A stretch of DNA of 64,000 nucleotides from CBDCZY01 sp965224745 (GTDB lineage: Bacteria; Pseudomonadota; Gammaproteobacteria; Methylococcales; Methylomonadaceae): contig CBDCZY010000002.1 in the NCBI GenBank assembly GCA_965224745.1, forward strand, positions 248,001 to 312,000, in the 5' to 3' direction. Within the stretch, counting starts at the first letter, position 1. Every line of letters begins with the position of its first letter. The notes under the pieces are model-generated. The model was not told where the DNA came from and ran no database searches. It was given only the letters and a program-made list of their open reading frames with translations. The position numbers and the translations under genes are program-made. Of the stretch, positions 8,914 through 17,961 are shown in pieces.

Positions 8914-9351
8914 ATGAAATACCTATCCTTTTTTCTCATCGGTACAATTTGCGCGCTCAGTATAGGTTGTGGCAATAGCAAAACTGTCAATGGAAGAAGC
9001 ATGAAAACTGCTTATAGGTCGGTTAAAACAATAAAAGAATATCTTCCTGGTGAACAAAGAATGGAATTTGAAGTCGCCTTTTGGACGCTTAACGATATCC
9101 ACAAAAATAATAAAGACGCATTTCTTGATGCCGTGGACGGTAAGTCTGTACCAGAACTAATATCCACTGCAAAAGAAGCTTTCGCCAAACAAAAGAGTTC
9201 TGGTCTGGATACTTATGATCAATACACCTCTTGGGAAGACATGATTGCAAAGCTGGCGGAAGAAAGAAAAATGAACTCGGCTGGAAACCTTAAAGACAAA
9301 CCAGCAGAAAAAAGAGAAAGAGCTAACAATGTTTTGTATGACTTACACTAA
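8914..9351 (+). CDS. Small secreted lipoprotein (DUF6694-like)
   Basis: A 145-residue protein with a lipoprotein signal: a basic start, a hydrophobic stretch, then the lipobox A-L-S-I-G-C with the lipidated Cys at residue 19. The mature part is charged, mostly helical and rich in Lys/Glu, with a basic tail. A good Shine-Dalgarno sequence (GAGGAG) precedes the ATG. It resembles small proteobacterial lipoproteins of unknown function; the DUF name is a guess from overall appearance. It is divergent from the GTPase pair, with about 140 bp between. Confidence 0.6.
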   Translation: MKYLSFFLIGTICALSIGCGNSKTVNGRSMKTAYRSVKTIKEYLPGEQRMEFEVAFWTLNDIHKNNKDAFLDAVDGKSVPELISTAKEAFAKQKSSGLDTYDQYTSWEDMIAKLAEERKMNSAGNLKDKPAEKRERANNVLYDLH

Positions 9352-9376
9352 AACATTAACTCATAATCCTTGCCAC

Positions 9377-9406
9377 CTACCCTCCTCCTTTCTGGCGCGA
9401 GGGTAG
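9377..9406 (+). terminator. Hairpin after the lipoprotein gene
   Basis: A perfect 8-bp stem CTACCCTC / GAGGGTAG with a 14-base loop lies 25 bases beyond the lipoprotein stop. There is no T run, so it may be a weak terminator or an RNA 3' end. Confidence 0.35.
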
Positions 9407-9449
9407 AATAATATACAACCCTTTCACGTAAACTCGTTATTTCAAACGA

Positions 9450-11282
9450 ATGATTGAAGCCCAATTAATTGAGCTGTCAGGTATTTGTTGTCTGGCAGTT
9501 ATTTGCCAATGGATTGCTTGGCGCTTAAAACTACCGGCCATTCTATTCTTGCTTTTAATCGGCATACTGTGCGGACCGACGCTAGGATGGATTCAACCTG
9601 ACCGTCTTTTTGGAGACTTGCTGTTCCCTTTAATTTCTTTGTCTGTCGCCATCATCTTATTCGAAGGCGGCCTGACCCTAAAACTCTCTGAAATTAAAGG
9701 ACTTGAAACCGTCGTTCAAAGACTAGTTTCTATAGGGTTACTCACGACCTGGATCATTATTGCCATCAGTACGCATTGGTTGCTAGCTTTTTCCTGGGAG
9801 CTAAGTTTTTTATTCGGCGCACTGGTCGTGGTCACCGGTCCAACGGTCATTACGCCGATGCTCCGCACAGTAAGACCCAACAACACCATTTCAAATATCT
9901 TGCGGTGGGAAGGAATCGTCATTGACCCGATTGGTGCGTTACTCGCCGTTTTGGTCTTTGAATTTATTATCTCAAGTTCTTCGGGAACAGCGTTGGAGCA
10001 TGTTTTGTTGTCCTTTGGCAGCATTCTTTTAACAGGAATAGTGATCGGTAGTGTAGCCGGTTATGCTCTAGGATTAATTTTACGCTACTTCCTGTTACCG
10101 GAATTTTTACACAACTTGGCATCTTTGTCGTTTGTTTTTGCTGCTTTTACTTCGGCCAACCTGATCATGGAGGAATCGGGGTTGTTAGCTGTCACATTGA
10201 TGGGTATGTGGTTAGCAAATATGAAAAACATTCATATCGATGAGATTATTCACTTCAAAGAACATCTATCTGTCCTGCTGATTTCTGGTTTGTTTATCAT
10301 TCTGGCTGCTCGAATAGAATTTGAACAAATCACCTATTTGGGGCTGCCAAGCCTTGGCGTTTTAGCCGCCATACAACTGGTCGGGCGACCAGTAAAAGTG
10401 TTGCTTGCGACCTTTAATTCATCGCTAAAGTGGCAAGAAAAAGTAATGCTGGCTTGGATAGCGCCAAGAGGCATCGTAGCCGCCGCGGTCTCTGCATTAT
10501 TTGCATTGAGGCTTGAAGAAATGGGGTTTCATCAAGCACAATTGATCGTACCATTAACCTTTATCATCATCATTGGTACGGTCATTTTACAAAGCACTAC
10601 AGCTCGATGGCTGGCGCTCAAACTTGATGTTGCTGAACCAAATAACAATGGCCTGCTAATTATTGGCGCTAATTCGTTCGCCATAGAATTAGCAACGACA
10701 CTCAATAAACTAGGTTTTAAATCAGTCTTGACCGACTCTTATTGGAATAATATCAAAACGGCCAGAATGAAGGGCCTTAAAACCTATTTTGGCAACCCCA
10801 TTTCTGAGCATGCCGACCAAAATTTGGATTTACTGGGATTAGGCAAAATGCTGGCTTTATCTCCTCAGGATGAGCATAATGCTCTGGCATGTATCCGCTT
10901 TCGCAATGAATTCGGCAGAAGCTCTGTTTATTCCCTGCCCTCGTCTAATCTTAAATCAGATAAAACCACTATTGCGCTACAACATCGCGGTTTAACTTTA
11001 TTTAAACCAGAACTTAGCTACTCAGAAATCAACAACCTGTTACACCAAGGTGCTGAAATTAAAGTCACTTCCCTAAGTAAAGACTTCAGTTATGCCGACT
11101 TCATCGAGCGTTATCAACAAGCAGCCGTACCTCTACTAGCAATCACCAACGAAAAAAAGTTGACTGTGGTCACAGTAGAAGAGAGCTTTCAACCCAAAAG
11201 CGACTCGCAAATTATTAGTTTGATTCTTCCAAACGAGGAGAAAAAGATTAAGCAAGAAAGTGAAGCTCTTGCGCTGTCTTAA
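9450..11282 (+). CDS. Monovalent cation:proton antiporter with TrkA-N domain
   Basis: An inner-membrane CPA-type antiporter of 610 residues. The first 390 residues form 12 or so hydrophobic segments with the conserved I-L-F-E-G-G-L motif near residue 75 and an A-P-R-G-I-V-A-A-A block near residue 345. A cytoplasmic Rossmann-type TrkA-N regulatory domain follows (about 400-500, beginning L-L-I-I-G-A-N), then a C-terminal region. It probably exchanges Na+ or K+ for H+ and helps pH and ion homeostasis, with nucleotide binding gating transport. NhaP-like and KefB-like members share this layout, so I give no symbol. It is transcribed convergently with yadH. Confidence 0.85.
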   Translation: MIEAQLIELSGICCLAVICQWIAWRLKLPAILFLLLIGILCGPTLGWIQPDRLFGDLLFPLISLSVAIILFEGGLTLKLSEIKGLETVVQRLVSIGLLTTWIIIAISTHWLLAFSWELSFLFGALVVVTGPTVITPMLRTVRPNNTISNILRWEGIVIDPIGALLAVLVFEFIISSSSGTALEHVLLSFGSILLTGIVIGSVAGYALGLILRYFLLPEFLHNLASLSFVFAAFTSANLIMEESGLLAVTLMGMWLANMKNIHIDEIIHFKEHLSVLLISGLFIILAARIEFEQITYLGLPSLGVLAAIQLVGRPVKVLLATFNSSLKWQEKVMLAWIAPRGIVAAAVSALFALRLEEMGFHQAQLIVPLTFIIIIGTVILQSTTARWLALKLDVAEPNNNGLLIIGANSFAIELATTLNKLGFKSVLTDSYWNNIKTARMKGLKTYFGNPISEHADQNLDLLGLGKMLALSPQDEHNALACIRFRNEFGRSSVYSLPSSNLKSDKTTIALQHRGLTLFKPELSYSEINNLLHQGAEIKVTSLSKDFSYADFIERYQQAAVPLLAITNEKKLTVVTVEESFQPKSDSQIISLILPNEEKKIKQESEALALS

Positions 11283-11305
11283 AGAGATGCAGAATTAATT
11301 CGGCA

Positions 11306-12070
11306 TTAATTTTTCAATCCAACCCCTTTTTTTAACAAGAAAAGACAAAATATTGTCATGAAAACGATAACCAAAATCGTTATCACGAGAGCGCTCGCAA
11401 CATTAACATCACTGACACCAATCATACCGTAACGAAAAGCATTGACCATGTATAAAATAGGATTCCCCAACGATATTTTTTGCCATAAATTGGGCAGCAT
11501 ATCCACTGAATAAAACACCCCACCTAAATAGGTTAAGGGCGTCAAAATAAAATTGGGAATAATAGATATATCATCAAAACTGTCAGCAAATACCGCATTG
11601 ATGAAACCTGCTAACGCAAACAAGGTCGAGGTAAAAAAACATACAGTTATCGCCAAACCTAAATGGGTGAAAGTTATTCGGGTAAACAGCATTGAAATGA
11701 ACGTCACAACAATACCCACCAGCAAACCACGCGCTATCCCACCTGCAACATATCCAAATAAGATTACCCAATGAGGTATCGGTGCAATTAATAATTCTTC
11801 TATATTTCGCTGAAACTTTGTCGAATAAAATGAAGAAACCACATTTGAATAAGAGTGAGTAATCACCGACATTAAAATAATACCAGGTACTATATAATCC
11901 ATGTAATGAACGCCATGGATTTTACCCAAACGATTACCAATCAAAGTACCAAATATCAAAAAATAAAGTGATGTTGTAATCGCAGGAGGCAACAGAGTTT
12001 GTGGCCAAATTCTAGTGAAACGACGAATCTCTTTGGTAAAAAGGGTTTGAAACGCAATGTAATTATTCAT
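11306..12070 (-). CDS. yadH: ABC-2 type transporter permease
   Basis: A 254-residue ABC-2 permease with six hydrophobic segments and the family's L-T-P-L-T-Y-L-G-G-V-F-Y block near residue 180. It follows the ATPase gene by about 20 bp on the same strand, and the pair matches E. coli YadG/YadH in length and order. The exported substrate is not established. The two genes form a transcription unit running away from ppx. Confidence 0.88.
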   Translation of the reverse strand: MNNYIAFQTLFTKEIRRFTRIWPQTLLPPAITTSLYFLIFGTLIGNRLGKIHGVHYMDYIVPGIILMSVITHSYSNVVSSFYSTKFQRNIEELLIAPIPHWVILFGYVAGGIARGLLVGIVVTFISMLFTRITFTHLGLAITVCFFTSTLFALAGFINAVFADSFDDISIIPNFILTPLTYLGGVFYSVDMLPNLWQKISLGNPILYMVNAFRYGMIGVSDVNVASALVITILVIVFMTIFCLFLLKKGVGLKN

Positions 12071-12091
12071 AGTAACGAAATAATGTTCAGT

Positions 12092-13009
12092 TTACCCGCG
12101 ATTTTGATCTACTAAATCCAGAAACATCTGCTCTAAGCGATTAGATTTATTTTTCATGCTGACCACGTCGATTTGATGCTCTGTTAATTGGGAAAATAGT
12201 GCGTTTAAGCCTGACGCTTTAGGTACTGCAACATGTATGGTTTTAGCATTGACTTGCTCCAGCTGGTAACCATCAACGATTGGCATCTTGATCATTGGCT
12301 GAGCCAGGTCCAGAACAAAATAATCAGTTTTTAGCTTGGCAAGTAAATTTGACATACTTGTATTTTCCACAATTTTGCCATGATTAATGATGGCAATATT
12401 TCGGCATAAACTCTCTGCTTCCTCAAGATAATGGGTCGTTAAAATAATGGTAGTGCCTTGTTGATTTAACTCCTTCATCAATACCCACATAGCACGCCTA
12501 ATTTCAATATCAACGCCGGCTGTCGGTTCATCCAGGATCAATAATTTAGGGGAATGCACCATTGCTCTGGCAATCATCAAGCGTCTTTTCATACCGCCAG
12601 AAAGCCGCCGGGAAGAGGTATCACGCTTTTCCCACAAACCCATCTGCCTGAGGCAATGTTCAGTTCTAACTTTTGCTTTACGTCGGGCAATACCATAATA
12701 ACCTGCCTGGGCAATTACGATGTTTTGTACGGTATCAAACTGGTTGAAATTTACCTCCTGAGGAACCAGCCCAATGCATGATTTAGCCCATGTTGATTGT
12801 CGAAACAGGTCGTATTCAAAAATGCTAACTGAACCACTTGAAGGGGTAACCAAAGAGCTGATGATCCCGATTGCAGTTGATTTTCCCGCACCATTCGGCC
12901 CCAGCAAAGCAAAAAAATCGCCTTCTTCAACTTCAAGATCAATACCTTTTAAAGCATGCAGTCCATTTTTATAGGTTTTATGCAGGTTTTTAATTGATAA
13001 TGCTTTCAT
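12092..13009 (-). CDS. yadG: ABC transporter ATP-binding protein
   Basis: The ATPase subunit paired with the YadH-like permease. Walker A is GPNGAGKST (about residues 37-45), the signature is R-L-S-G-G-M-K-R-R (near 135), Walker B is L-L-I-L-D-E-P (near 155), and the switch His lies in L-T-T-H-Y-L-E-E-A-E. At 305 residues it is as long as E. coli YadG and resembles it along its whole length, including the C-terminal part after the nucleotide-binding domain. The substrate is unknown. Confidence 0.92.
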   Translation of the reverse strand: MKALSIKNLHKTYKNGLHALKGIDLEVEEGDFFALLGPNGAGKSTAIGIISSLVTPSSGSVSIFEYDLFRQSTWAKSCIGLVPQEVNFNQFDTVQNIVIAQAGYYGIARRKAKVRTEHCLRQMGLWEKRDTSSRRLSGGMKRRLMIARAMVHSPKLLILDEPTAGVDIEIRRAMWVLMKELNQQGTTIILTTHYLEEAESLCRNIAIINHGKIVENTSMSNLLAKLKTDYFVLDLAQPMIKMPIVDGYQLEQVNAKTIHVAVPKASGLNALFSQLTEHQIDVVSMKNKSNRLEQMFLDLVDQNRG

Positions 13010-13150
13010 ACCAACTTTTTTTACTTAACCAAATTCGATAAATAAGATAAATTAACCACCGGATCAGAGGGATCTTTTTTAATCGCTCTGATATTTGCAT
13101 TATCTTAACAGAGAGAACAGTCACCCAGCATAAATATAGGGGGTAACAAC

Positions 13151-14644
13151 TTGTCACAAATAAAATCAAAATATCTTGCTGCAGTTGATTTGGGATCGAA
13201 CAGCTTTCATATGATCGTCTCCTCCTTGACCGATGACAAGTTGCAAACAGTTGATCGGCTGAAAGAAACTGTCCGATTGGCGGCAGGCCTAAATAAACGT
13301 AATGTGTTGAATGTTGCTACACAAAATAATGCAATTGCTTGCCTGGAACGTTTTGGACAGCGTATTAAGGATTTTCCAGAAGACTGTGTTCGTGTCGTAG
13401 GCACCAACACCTTACGTAGAGCAAAAAATGCCGAACAATTCATTCACAAAGCCGAACAAGCCATCGGACATCCTATTCATGTTATTGCGGGTATTGAAGA
13501 GGCGCGCTTGATTTATATCGGAGTTTCTCAAAGCCTCGCAATCAATGGAAAAAAACGTTTTGTTATGGACATTGGCGGCGGCAGCACTGAATATATTATT
13601 GGTACAGGCAACAAACCAAAACGCAAAGAAAGCCTTCCTATGGGTTGTGTTTCAATGAATAACCTTTTTTTCGAAGACGGCAAAATATCGAAAAAAAGCT
13701 TTCAACAAGCTGTTTTTGAAGCAGAACAACAATTGGAACCATTTATTCGGGACTTTCATACCAAAAACTGGGATGATGCAGTAGGTGCCTCCGGCAGTGT
13801 GCGAGCAATCGATAAAGTTCTCCAGGCCACAGGCTGGAGTAACAATGGAATCACTCTAAAAGGCTTAAAAAAACTGGTCGATGCTATTTGCTCAAAAAGC
13901 CATTACAGCGAACTCGATTTACCTGAATTATCGCCAGATCGTTGTCCAGTATTCCCGGGTGCCGTGGCCATCTTGTATGCTAGTTTCGCTAAATTAGGCA
14001 TAGAACAAATGACTGTATCAGATGGGGCATTGCGTGAGGGTTTGCTTTACGACTTGCTTGGGCGTATTCATAAACGTGATATCCGATCTGATACCGTTGC
14101 AATGTTGGTCAATCGCTACCACACTGACCAAAGTCATGCTAACCGCATCAAAAAAACGGTGTCCTTAATGATAAATAAATTGCAACCTGACTTTATTGAT
14201 AATAAAAACGAAATAAAGCAATGGTTAGATTGGGCTGCAGACCTTCATGAAATTGGCCATGATATCGCCCATCATCAATATCACAAACATAGCGCTTACA
14301 TCATTCAATATGGCGATCTTGCTGGCTTTTCTCAACAAGATCAGCTGATCCTGGCAACCATAGTTCGTACGCACCGCAAGCAATTTAGTAAAAAAAGATT
14401 TAACGAGCTCCCTAAGCCCTGGCGAGAAAAAGCACCTATTTTAACTATCCTTTTGCGATTAGCTGTGTTGCTAAACAGAAGCCGTTTGGACACTAACCTT
14501 CCAGACATTAAAATCAACATTGACCGGAAAGTAGTCGAACTGACATTTCCAGCAGACTGGATAACTAATTCACCCTTAACTCTGGCTGACTTAAATAATG
14601 AAGCAGACTATTTAAACGCAGCTAAATATAAGTTAGTGTTTTAA
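13151..14644 (+). CDS. ppx: Exopolyphosphatase, Ppx/GppA family
   Basis: Releases orthophosphate from polyphosphate and/or hydrolyses pppGpp. The 497-residue protein has the ASKHA phosphate-1 motif in A-V-D-L-G-S-N-S-F-H (about residue 11), the phosphate-2 motif D-I-G-G-G-S-T-E (near 140), and a C-terminal HD-like helical domain with H-E-I-G-H (near 370), as in full-length Ppx. The TTG start at 13151 is supported by a strong AGGGGG seven bases upstream. It is divergent from yadG and followed at 20 bp by a hypothetical gene. Ppx and GppA cannot be told apart from sequence alone; the length favours Ppx. Confidence 0.9.
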   Translation: MSQIKSKYLAAVDLGSNSFHMIVSSLTDDKLQTVDRLKETVRLAAGLNKRNVLNVATQNNAIACLERFGQRIKDFPEDCVRVVGTNTLRRAKNAEQFIHKAEQAIGHPIHVIAGIEEARLIYIGVSQSLAINGKKRFVMDIGGGSTEYIIGTGNKPKRKESLPMGCVSMNNLFFEDGKISKKSFQQAVFEAEQQLEPFIRDFHTKNWDDAVGASGSVRAIDKVLQATGWSNNGITLKGLKKLVDAICSKSHYSELDLPELSPDRCPVFPGAVAILYASFAKLGIEQMTVSDGALREGLLYDLLGRIHKRDIRSDTVAMLVNRYHTDQSHANRIKKTVSLMINKLQPDFIDNKNEIKQWLDWAADLHEIGHDIAHHQYHKHSAYIIQYGDLAGFSQQDQLILATIVRTHRKQFSKKRFNELPKPWREKAPILTILLRLAVLLNRSRLDTNLPDIKINIDRKVVELTFPADWITNSPLTLADLNNEADYLNAAKYKLVF

Positions 14645-14664
14645 ATATCTTTTAGACGACTGTT

Positions 14665-15933
14665 ATGATTCATTTACTGCGTGTGCTGTTTGCTTGCATC
14701 AGTGTACCCACCATTGTCGTAGCAATCCTGTTAAAGTTTTCACTTCAAACAAGCCCCTCCGCTCAGTTAAGCTGGTCTTTGACGAAACAGGATAGGGTAA
14801 AAGCCCAACGCATTCTGAATGGAAGCGAACCTTTCTTGGAGTATCAACAGCAGACTCGAACACTTCAATTAAGCGAGCGTGATTTAAACATCGTAGCGAA
14901 CTATTTATTTAACCTTGACTTTAAAAGCACATCCAAAATTGATCTGAATAAAAACGCCATGCATTTAGCTTTTAGCGCTGAATGGCCTAACTATTTCTTT
15001 GGTTCGTACGTCAATGTCAGTTTTGATATGCCTAAGGAAATGCGTAAACCCGTCATTATTAATTTATTGATCGGCAAACTTAAAATTCCTGATGAATTTG
15101 GCAACTGGGTGGTCGGCCGCCTGATCGAGTTATCAAATCTGGATAAGTATTATATTTTAGGGCATCAGCACATCAAAAAGGTTGAATTTAAACCTGCCTT
15201 GCTCATTATAACTCATGACTGGACAGTCAATACCTTCATTCAGGCCAAGGAAATGCTGTTTAAGAATGATGCTCATCGGAAATTAATCATGTTTTACCAA
15301 AACATGTTAGAAAAAATCATTACCGAGCATGACCGCAACTGGTTGCTATCCCTCGCCGATATTTTAAAACCGATGTTTAAAGCGGCCTATGACAGATCTG
15401 TCTATCTTGACCCGATTGAAGAAAACAAAGCAATTCTATTCGTCGTTAGTTCCTATGTGAATAAATTAAACATACAATCCATGATGCCTTGGCTTTCAGA
15501 ATGGGAAACTATTGCTTATCATCCAGTATTTATTTACAAACGCATTGATATGGTAGAGCATTTTATGGGATCTGCTTTACTAGCTGCTACCGGTTCAGGT
15601 TATATAGCGTCTGTATTGGGAAGGGAAAAAGAGCTCAGTGACTCGCACAAAGGCAGTGGTTTCAGCTTTGTTGATCTAGCTGCTGATAGAGCTGGCATTC
15701 ACTTTGGATCAAAGGCCACCCTGTCTAGGGATGATGCAAGAAAACTGCAAAAAGCAATGGCTGATATAAAAAATTACGACGAATTTATGCCCGACGTAAC
15801 AGACTTGCCTGAACATATAGATAACAAAAAGTTTTTTGAACAATTTATTTCAATCTACAGCACTGAATATCGATCAATGGTGACAGACATTGATCAAAGA
15901 ATTGCAGCTTGCCCAATATATGAAAATTTATAA
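14665..15933 (+). CDS. Conserved hypothetical membrane-anchored protein
   Basis: A 422-residue protein not assigned to a family. One hydrophobic segment at residues 5-25 looks like an uncleaved signal anchor, placing the rest in the periplasm. A helical middle follows. A distinctive C-terminal stretch (about residues 330-350) reads G-S-G-F-S-F-V-D-L-A-A-D-R-A-G and looks like a conserved motif. It starts 20 bp after ppx on the same strand, so co-transcription is likely. No catalytic motif is recognised. Confidence 0.6.
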   Translation: MIHLLRVLFACISVPTIVVAILLKFSLQTSPSAQLSWSLTKQDRVKAQRILNGSEPFLEYQQQTRTLQLSERDLNIVANYLFNLDFKSTSKIDLNKNAMHLAFSAEWPNYFFGSYVNVSFDMPKEMRKPVIINLLIGKLKIPDEFGNWVVGRLIELSNLDKYYILGHQHIKKVEFKPALLIITHDWTVNTFIQAKEMLFKNDAHRKLIMFYQNMLEKIITEHDRNWLLSLADILKPMFKAAYDRSVYLDPIEENKAILFVVSSYVNKLNIQSMMPWLSEWETIAYHPVFIYKRIDMVEHFMGSALLAATGSGYIASVLGREKELSDSHKGSGFSFVDLAADRAGIHFGSKATLSRDDARKLQKAMADIKNYDEFMPDVTDLPEHIDNKKFFEQFISIYSTEYRSMVTDIDQRIAACPIYENL

Positions 15934-15980
15934 TTCAACAATGTAATTTCGGACCAAAACTCACCATCAGAACAGGACAC

Positions 15981-16023
15981 CGGCATCAAAAACCAACATA
16001 CGATTAATTTTTTTTTGATGCCG
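15981..16023. terminator. Bidirectional hairpin terminator
   Basis: The arms CGGCATCAAAAA and TTTTTGATGCCG are separated by about 19 bases, with A and T runs at the inner ends. It lies between the convergent hypothetical gene and the peroxidase gene, and could serve both strands. Confidence 0.5.
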
Positions 16024-16058
16024 CTGACCGTCACTATTTTAGATCTGAAACGAATCTG

Positions 16059-17069
16059 TCAATTGAAACTAGTACCTGCCATCTCAGGCAATCTTGGCAT
16101 TTGCTGTTTTGGAAATTCACCTGTTAAAGACTGTAAAAAAGCGACTATATCTTCTACTTGTTTGGGTGATAATTTAATATTAAGTTGTGTTTTTCCCATC
16201 ACCGTCACAGCCTGTTCCAATGTTTTCACCGAGCCGTTATGAAAATAAGGCGCTGTAAGAGCTATATTGCGTAAGGTCGGTACTTTCCAAAGATGCTTGT
16301 CTTCGGGTTTTTTAGTCACTTCGTAACGACCTAAGTCTTTGTTAAATTTGTATTGCGCCTCAAAATAGCCATTTGAATTCAGAGGAAATTTCATAAAAGA
16401 TCCTGAACCACCAAAGGCTGCTCCGCTATGACAATTACTGCACCCTTTAGCTTTAAAGAGCTTCATACCATTAACCTGTTGTGTTGTTAACGCCGATTGG
16501 GTGCCTTTAACGTACTTATCAAAAGGGCTGTTGGGTGTAATCAAGGTTCTTTCATAAGCAGCGATCGCCTTAGTGGCATTATCTTTAGTTGCATTATCCG
16601 ACCCAAAAGCTTTTTTAAATGCTAGTTTATAACCATCTATTTTATTAAGGCGAGCAACAACTGCGTCCCAACTTTTCATTCCCATTTCTATCGGATTGGT
16701 CACCGGACCAGCCGCTTGCTCTTCCAAGCTAGCCGCTCTGCCATCCCAAAATTGCACATCATTAAATGCAGAATTCCAAACAGTTGGCGCACTTCGACCA
16801 CCGGTTTGTCCGTTCACACCCATTGAAACCGGGCGGCTATCGTCACCACCTGACATGACATTATGGCAAGAAGCGCAGGATACAGTCCCAGTGGATGATA
16901 ATCTCGGATCATGATAAAGCATGCTGCCTAATGCTACTTTGGCAGCGGTTGTAGGGTTATTAGAAGGTTCAGGAGCTTTGCTGGGCAAAGCTTCCCAAGC
17001 GCCAACCATAGAAAAATTAAAAACACCACTCATCGCAATAGCAGCGCAGTAAATCTGTTTTTTTAACAT
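16059..17069 (-). CDS. Di-heme cytochrome c peroxidase
   Basis: A periplasmic bacterial di-heme peroxidase (CcpA/MauG family) that reduces H2O2 with electrons from cytochrome c. A signal peptide spans about residues 1-24. Two heme-binding sites are visible: C-A-S-C-H near residue 80 and C-S-N-C-H near 210. At 336 residues it has the usual length. Family-typical blocks include the W-D-G-R-A-A-S-L-E-E-Q-A region near residue 135 and a late L-R-N-I-A-L-T-A-P-Y-F-H-N-G. The Shine-Dalgarno AGGAGG is strong. It is probably monocistronic. MauG-like modification of a partner is possible but not indicated by context. Confidence 0.92.
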   Translation of the reverse strand: MLKKQIYCAAIAMSGVFNFSMVGAWEALPSKAPEPSNNPTTAAKVALGSMLYHDPRLSSTGTVSCASCHNVMSGGDDSRPVSMGVNGQTGGRSAPTVWNSAFNDVQFWDGRAASLEEQAAGPVTNPIEMGMKSWDAVVARLNKIDGYKLAFKKAFGSDNATKDNATKAIAAYERTLITPNSPFDKYVKGTQSALTTQQVNGMKLFKAKGCSNCHSGAAFGGSGSFMKFPLNSNGYFEAQYKFNKDLGRYEVTKKPEDKHLWKVPTLRNIALTAPYFHNGSVKTLEQAVTVMGKTQLNIKLSPKQVEDIVAFLQSLTGEFPKQQMPRLPEMAGTSFN

Positions 17070-17418
17070 AAATTTAACCTCCTCTCAATTTACATTCTAC
17101 GAACCTCGACTGGTTTAACAAGAGAAGCATCTGAACATCCTTATTTACGGGATGATGAAATAATGCTAGTCAATCAAAGCAAGTAGTATAAAATAAATAA
17201 TTATGATGTTAGAGCTTTATAAAACTTATTACCAAAGACCAGAAACACTGAATTGACTGAAATTTCAGATGTTTTAAACACCATCACCCAACTAACGTTT
17301 TTAAATTACAAAAACTTATACATTGAGGGTGTTTATAGCGTTGCACCATCTGTTCAATCTCTTGAACATATATTCAGATTCACAATTTTGTCTTATTAAT
17401 GGGGCTTTTAGACTGATC
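17070..17418. other. Intergenic region upstream of the peroxidase gene
   Basis: AT-rich, about 350 bp, with no convincing gene; the short frames here lack ribosome-binding sites. It should contain the peroxidase promoter, but I cannot pick a clear -35/-10 pair. Confidence 0.4.
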
Positions 17419-17778
17419 CTACTTGGCTTTTCTCGAAATGAGAGTTTTACCGTCAATAACAAGATCTGTGATCCCTCCGTTTGCTCTGGTGAATGTGCAT
17501 TTTGCGTTTTTAAAACCTTCTTTCTGATCTGCCCATGTAAGTATTTGATAGGTTTCTTTATCACCTTGGGTTGAAGTTGCGCCGTATACCTGTACGTTTG
17601 TATGTTTTTTCACTGCTTTTGAACACATTTGAGTCGCCATTTGTGTCATGACACTATAATTTCTCACAAAAGATTCTTTCTTTTTTTCTTCATCCGATTT
17701 TTCGGACGTACCGACAATAATGAACCCTGCTAAAAAAAAACCAGCCACACCAAGTATGATGAGAGTTGTATTAGACAT
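17419..17778 (-). CDS. Small membrane-anchored hypothetical protein
   Basis: A 119-residue protein with one N-terminal hydrophobic segment (about residues 4-22), a short acidic/basic linker, and a small soluble domain with Cys near residues 52 and 93. The topology suggests inner-membrane anchoring with the domain in the periplasm. A strong Shine-Dalgarno sequence (AGGAGG) precedes the ATG. No family is recognised. The neighbouring genes (peroxidase downstream, ppnN upstream, same strand) are too far away to imply an operon. Confidence 0.6.
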   Translation of the reverse strand: MSNTTLIILGVAGFFLAGFIIVGTSEKSDEEKKKESFVRNYSVMTQMATQMCSKAVKKHTNVQVYGATSTQGDKETYQILTWADQKEGFKNAKCTFTRANGGITDLVIDGKTLISRKAK

Positions 17779-17961
17779 AAATCCTCCTAAATATAAATTA
17801 AACAGACAGTGAAATTAGTAATGATACTTTATTAACCGTTTAGTTTCTCTAAATAACCCCCCAAGAGATCTTTCAATATTTTTTCAAGTATAAATCTAAA
17901 GATTGTTCAGCTACTTCTATAATCTGAAGATATGTTATAACAAATAAAGTTCCTAAAAGCG

